Shown here one piece after another: positions 62,126 through 64,000 of a stretch of DNA of 64,000 bases. How positions within the stretch are numbered: the first letter of the stretch is position 1; each line of letters opens with the position of its first letter. Location of the stretch: contig CM054118.1 of the NCBI GenBank assembly GCA_028673005.1, positions 89,504,858-89,568,857 of the forward strand. Reading direction: 5' to 3'. The notes below the pieces were generated by a model. The model had not been told where the DNA came from, did not search any database, and was given only the letters and a program-made list of their open reading frames with translations. The position numbers and the translations under genes were made by a program. The DNA is from Tanypteryx hageni (Eukaryota; Arthropoda; Insecta; Odonata; Petaluridae).

Positions 62126-63332
62126 TACTGAATATGCCGGTGTATAAGTCAACCCTGTGTATAAGTTGACCTTCATTTATTGGATTGTTAACCCTTTTAG
62201 TGCCACGGCCGATATATCTGTTCTGGCATAGATTGAAACTGAACTGGTAATAATCATCAGTCACTACACATCCCACAAACACATTAGTATAGATGAAACA
62301 CTAGTCAGAACCAAAAGCCACATGCAATTACGCCAATATTTTTCTTTAATAATCATCACTGTATTAATTTTTTTTATTCGAAATTGATGACTGTAGAGGT
62401 TGATTAAAATCTGTAGTTTATATTATTTTTGTATTTTCATGTGATTTTATCTTATGATTTTCTAGAGTTATATAGATATTATAATTTTTAAGTTCTAATG
62501 GCATATATTGTATATAAGATGAAATTTATTAGTAATTAACTTTTTTATTTATTTTTTGTAATGTGATATGCAATAACTTTTTATTGTTATTAAATAATTT
62601 AACATTTCATTTCAATAAAAATTATGTAATTATGAAGAAGGTACTATTTTTTACAATTTCTGAAAAAATTACCTTATTATCTTAAGAAATAATTTCACTG
62701 TGATAGCATTCCTAAGGTAATACGAAATTCACAAATTGCCTGTGGCACTTCTGGCTATACCCACCGAAATTTGTAAGCCACTAAAAGGGTTAATACACAA
62801 CTAGACATTCTCCATATAAGTCGACTTCCCACTTTTTTGCTAAAAAACTTCGAATGAAGAATACAAGGAATTTTATAGTTTTTAAAACCTAAATGAAACC
62901 TATTCCAAAAAATGCAGTCGATTTCTGAGTTATTAAATCATTTTTTTAATTTAAGAAAGATCTGTCATATATCGTATTGCCATCTATTGGTGGAATGTAT
63001 TTCTACCTATCCTTCGTTCCTGTCATTGCAAATAGATTGTTTCTATTTTTGAGATTCAGTAATAAAAACAAAAGTTAAAATTTTAATTTTTAATAACTAT
63101 TAAAAATAATTATCTTAAATCTTCTAAAATAAATGAGAGAATATGTAAACAATGGAGCAGCTGACTCAAAATGGCGATCACCTACATCGTAAGATCAAAT
63201 GTTTTCATAAATATCAATGTTTTTCTCAGTTATTTAAGTGTCACATTTTATATTCGGTGTATAAGTCAACCTTAAGTTTTCGGATTTTTTTTTGAGCTTC
63301 AAACGTCGACTTATACCCTGGCATATATGGTA
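62126..63332. mobile_element. MITE with GTATAAGTCAACC ends, host of a nested MITE
   Basis: Left end TACTGAATATGCCGGTGTAT then AAGTCAACC; reversed right end TACCATATATGCCAGGGTAT then AAGTCGACG, with TA edges. Without the nested 606-bp element it is about 600 bp. Internal GTATAAGTCAACC/GTATAAGTTGACC units repeat near both ends. No coding. Confidence 0.75.
62188..62793. mobile_element. piggyBac-type MITE (606 bp) nested in MITE
   Basis: TTAA at both edges (62188-62191, 62790-62793), perfect inverted ends TTAACCCTTTTAGTG, and further GCC...CGG subterminal similarity. It has no coding sequence, so it must have moved with a transposase supplied in trans. Confidence 0.9.
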
Positions 63333-63839
63333 TTTCATGACTGGATTTGGTGCAAGACTAGCATCCTCAAGAGAGGATTAACACCACAAAGTTGAGTCCA
63401 ACTCCTTAGAATGCTGGTCATGCATATTATAGTTTTCTAAAACTTTGGAAAATTATTAATATTAAATAAACTAAAACTCTGGAACAGTAACAATATTAGT
63501 AATTCTAATTCACTTTATTAACTCTGTCTTTAAATTCTTAGACACTATTATCCTAATGAATGGCATTTTTTCTACTTGAATGATTAATAGCTCTCTGCAA
63601 ATAAGACGTATATGTTTCCTGATAACAAAACAATGCTTGATTGAAGCGAATTGTTTTGTGAGGCCAGACAACTATGTTTGAAATTCGGATTAGAAATACA
63701 GCAGTGTTGCGATCATATTGTGGGTGAGCCTGAGATGCAGCACTACAGCTTACTTGGAAAGGAGGAATTCTCACCAATGTGGCCACCTAATACTGTTTTC
63801 ATTTGATCCATAAGCTGAATTTGTTTCCTGTCTAGGTTC

Positions 63840-64000
63840 AGACTCAGTTGGTAGACTATCTACTGCCGATATTGAGGGGTTACTGCAATTGGATGTGCTG
63901 AAGTTTTCTAAACTTCTGCATGAATCCTCCCCTCAAACCATTGATTCTTGTAGGAAAAACTGTTTTGATTCAGCTTGTTTCGAATTATGTTGCACTTTTC
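63840..64000 (+). other. open frame running off the window edge, unassigned
   Basis: After a splice-acceptor-like TTTCCTGTCTAG (63826-63837), one plus-strand frame is open to the end: SDSVGRLSTADIEGLLQLDV, then LKFSKLLHESSPQTIDSCRK. I recognise no family. It could be a coding exon of a transposon or chance; it is on the strand opposite slo. Confidence 0.3.

Noticed and set aside
1..64000. Bacterial-type operons, CRISPR arrays, rRNA or complete tRNA genes
   Set aside because: None seen; the window is eukaryotic intron with split exons and transposons.

Overview
This is an AT-rich, intron- and transposon-dominated eukaryotic window, most likely from an insect or other arthropod. It has no bacterial operons, ribosome binding sites or CRISPR. 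The only host gene I can support is part of slo (slowpoke), the BK-type calcium-activated potassium channel, on the minus strand. Its exon peptides match the insect channel closely (S3, S4-S5, the pore with TVGYGD, S6, the S6-RCK1 linker and early RCK1). The species cannot be named from the sequence alone.

slo layout, read right to left: S3 exon (61093-61204); S4-S5 exon (46595-46746); pore/S6 exon (39926-40093); three alternative 92-nt versions of the S6-RCK1 linker exon (21599-21690, 18985-19076, 17841-17932); the constitutive RCK1 exon (14074-14184); two alternative 106-nt RCK1 exons (1949-2054, 1307-1412). Reading phase is continuous across every junction. The 5' part of the gene (S0-S2) lies beyond the right edge and the rest of RCK1/RCK2 beyond the left edge.

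Almost everything else is intron filled with mobile elements at various stages of decay. From left to right these are: a pogo-type element (2656-3853); a nearly complete piggyBac with TTAA ends (4201-7050); a Helitron-like 3' end and a Penelope-like terminus remnant (about 9.4-9.85 kb); a long foldback repeat (10310-11290); a hAT transposase pseudogene (11690-12900); a long MITE (23334-24448); a hAT MITE with target duplications (26536-26776); an inverted-repeat Penelope-like element (27113-28665); a minus-strand LINE fragment (28740-30140) carrying its own small insertion; an old piggyBac transposase broken into three blocks (30440-35040); several MITEs, a hAT element with an 8-bp duplication and a Tigger-like element (40.3-46.5 kb); a 9.4-kb composite foldback element (48757-58147); and a MITE nested inside another MITE (62126-63332). 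The composite holds a piggyBac derivative, a tRNA-derived SINE, two Penelope-like copies and a LINE.

The most interesting points are: (1) a two-site, mutually exclusive exon system in slo, where the three linker exons share length and phase but have weak donors; (2) recurring hammerhead-like cores (CTGAAGR, stem, RAAA) at the ends of three different Penelope-like families, with one compensatory base-pair change; (3) the layered insertion history at 48.7-58.1 kb, where the two arms of the foldback act as empty-site references for the piggyBac and LINE insertions.
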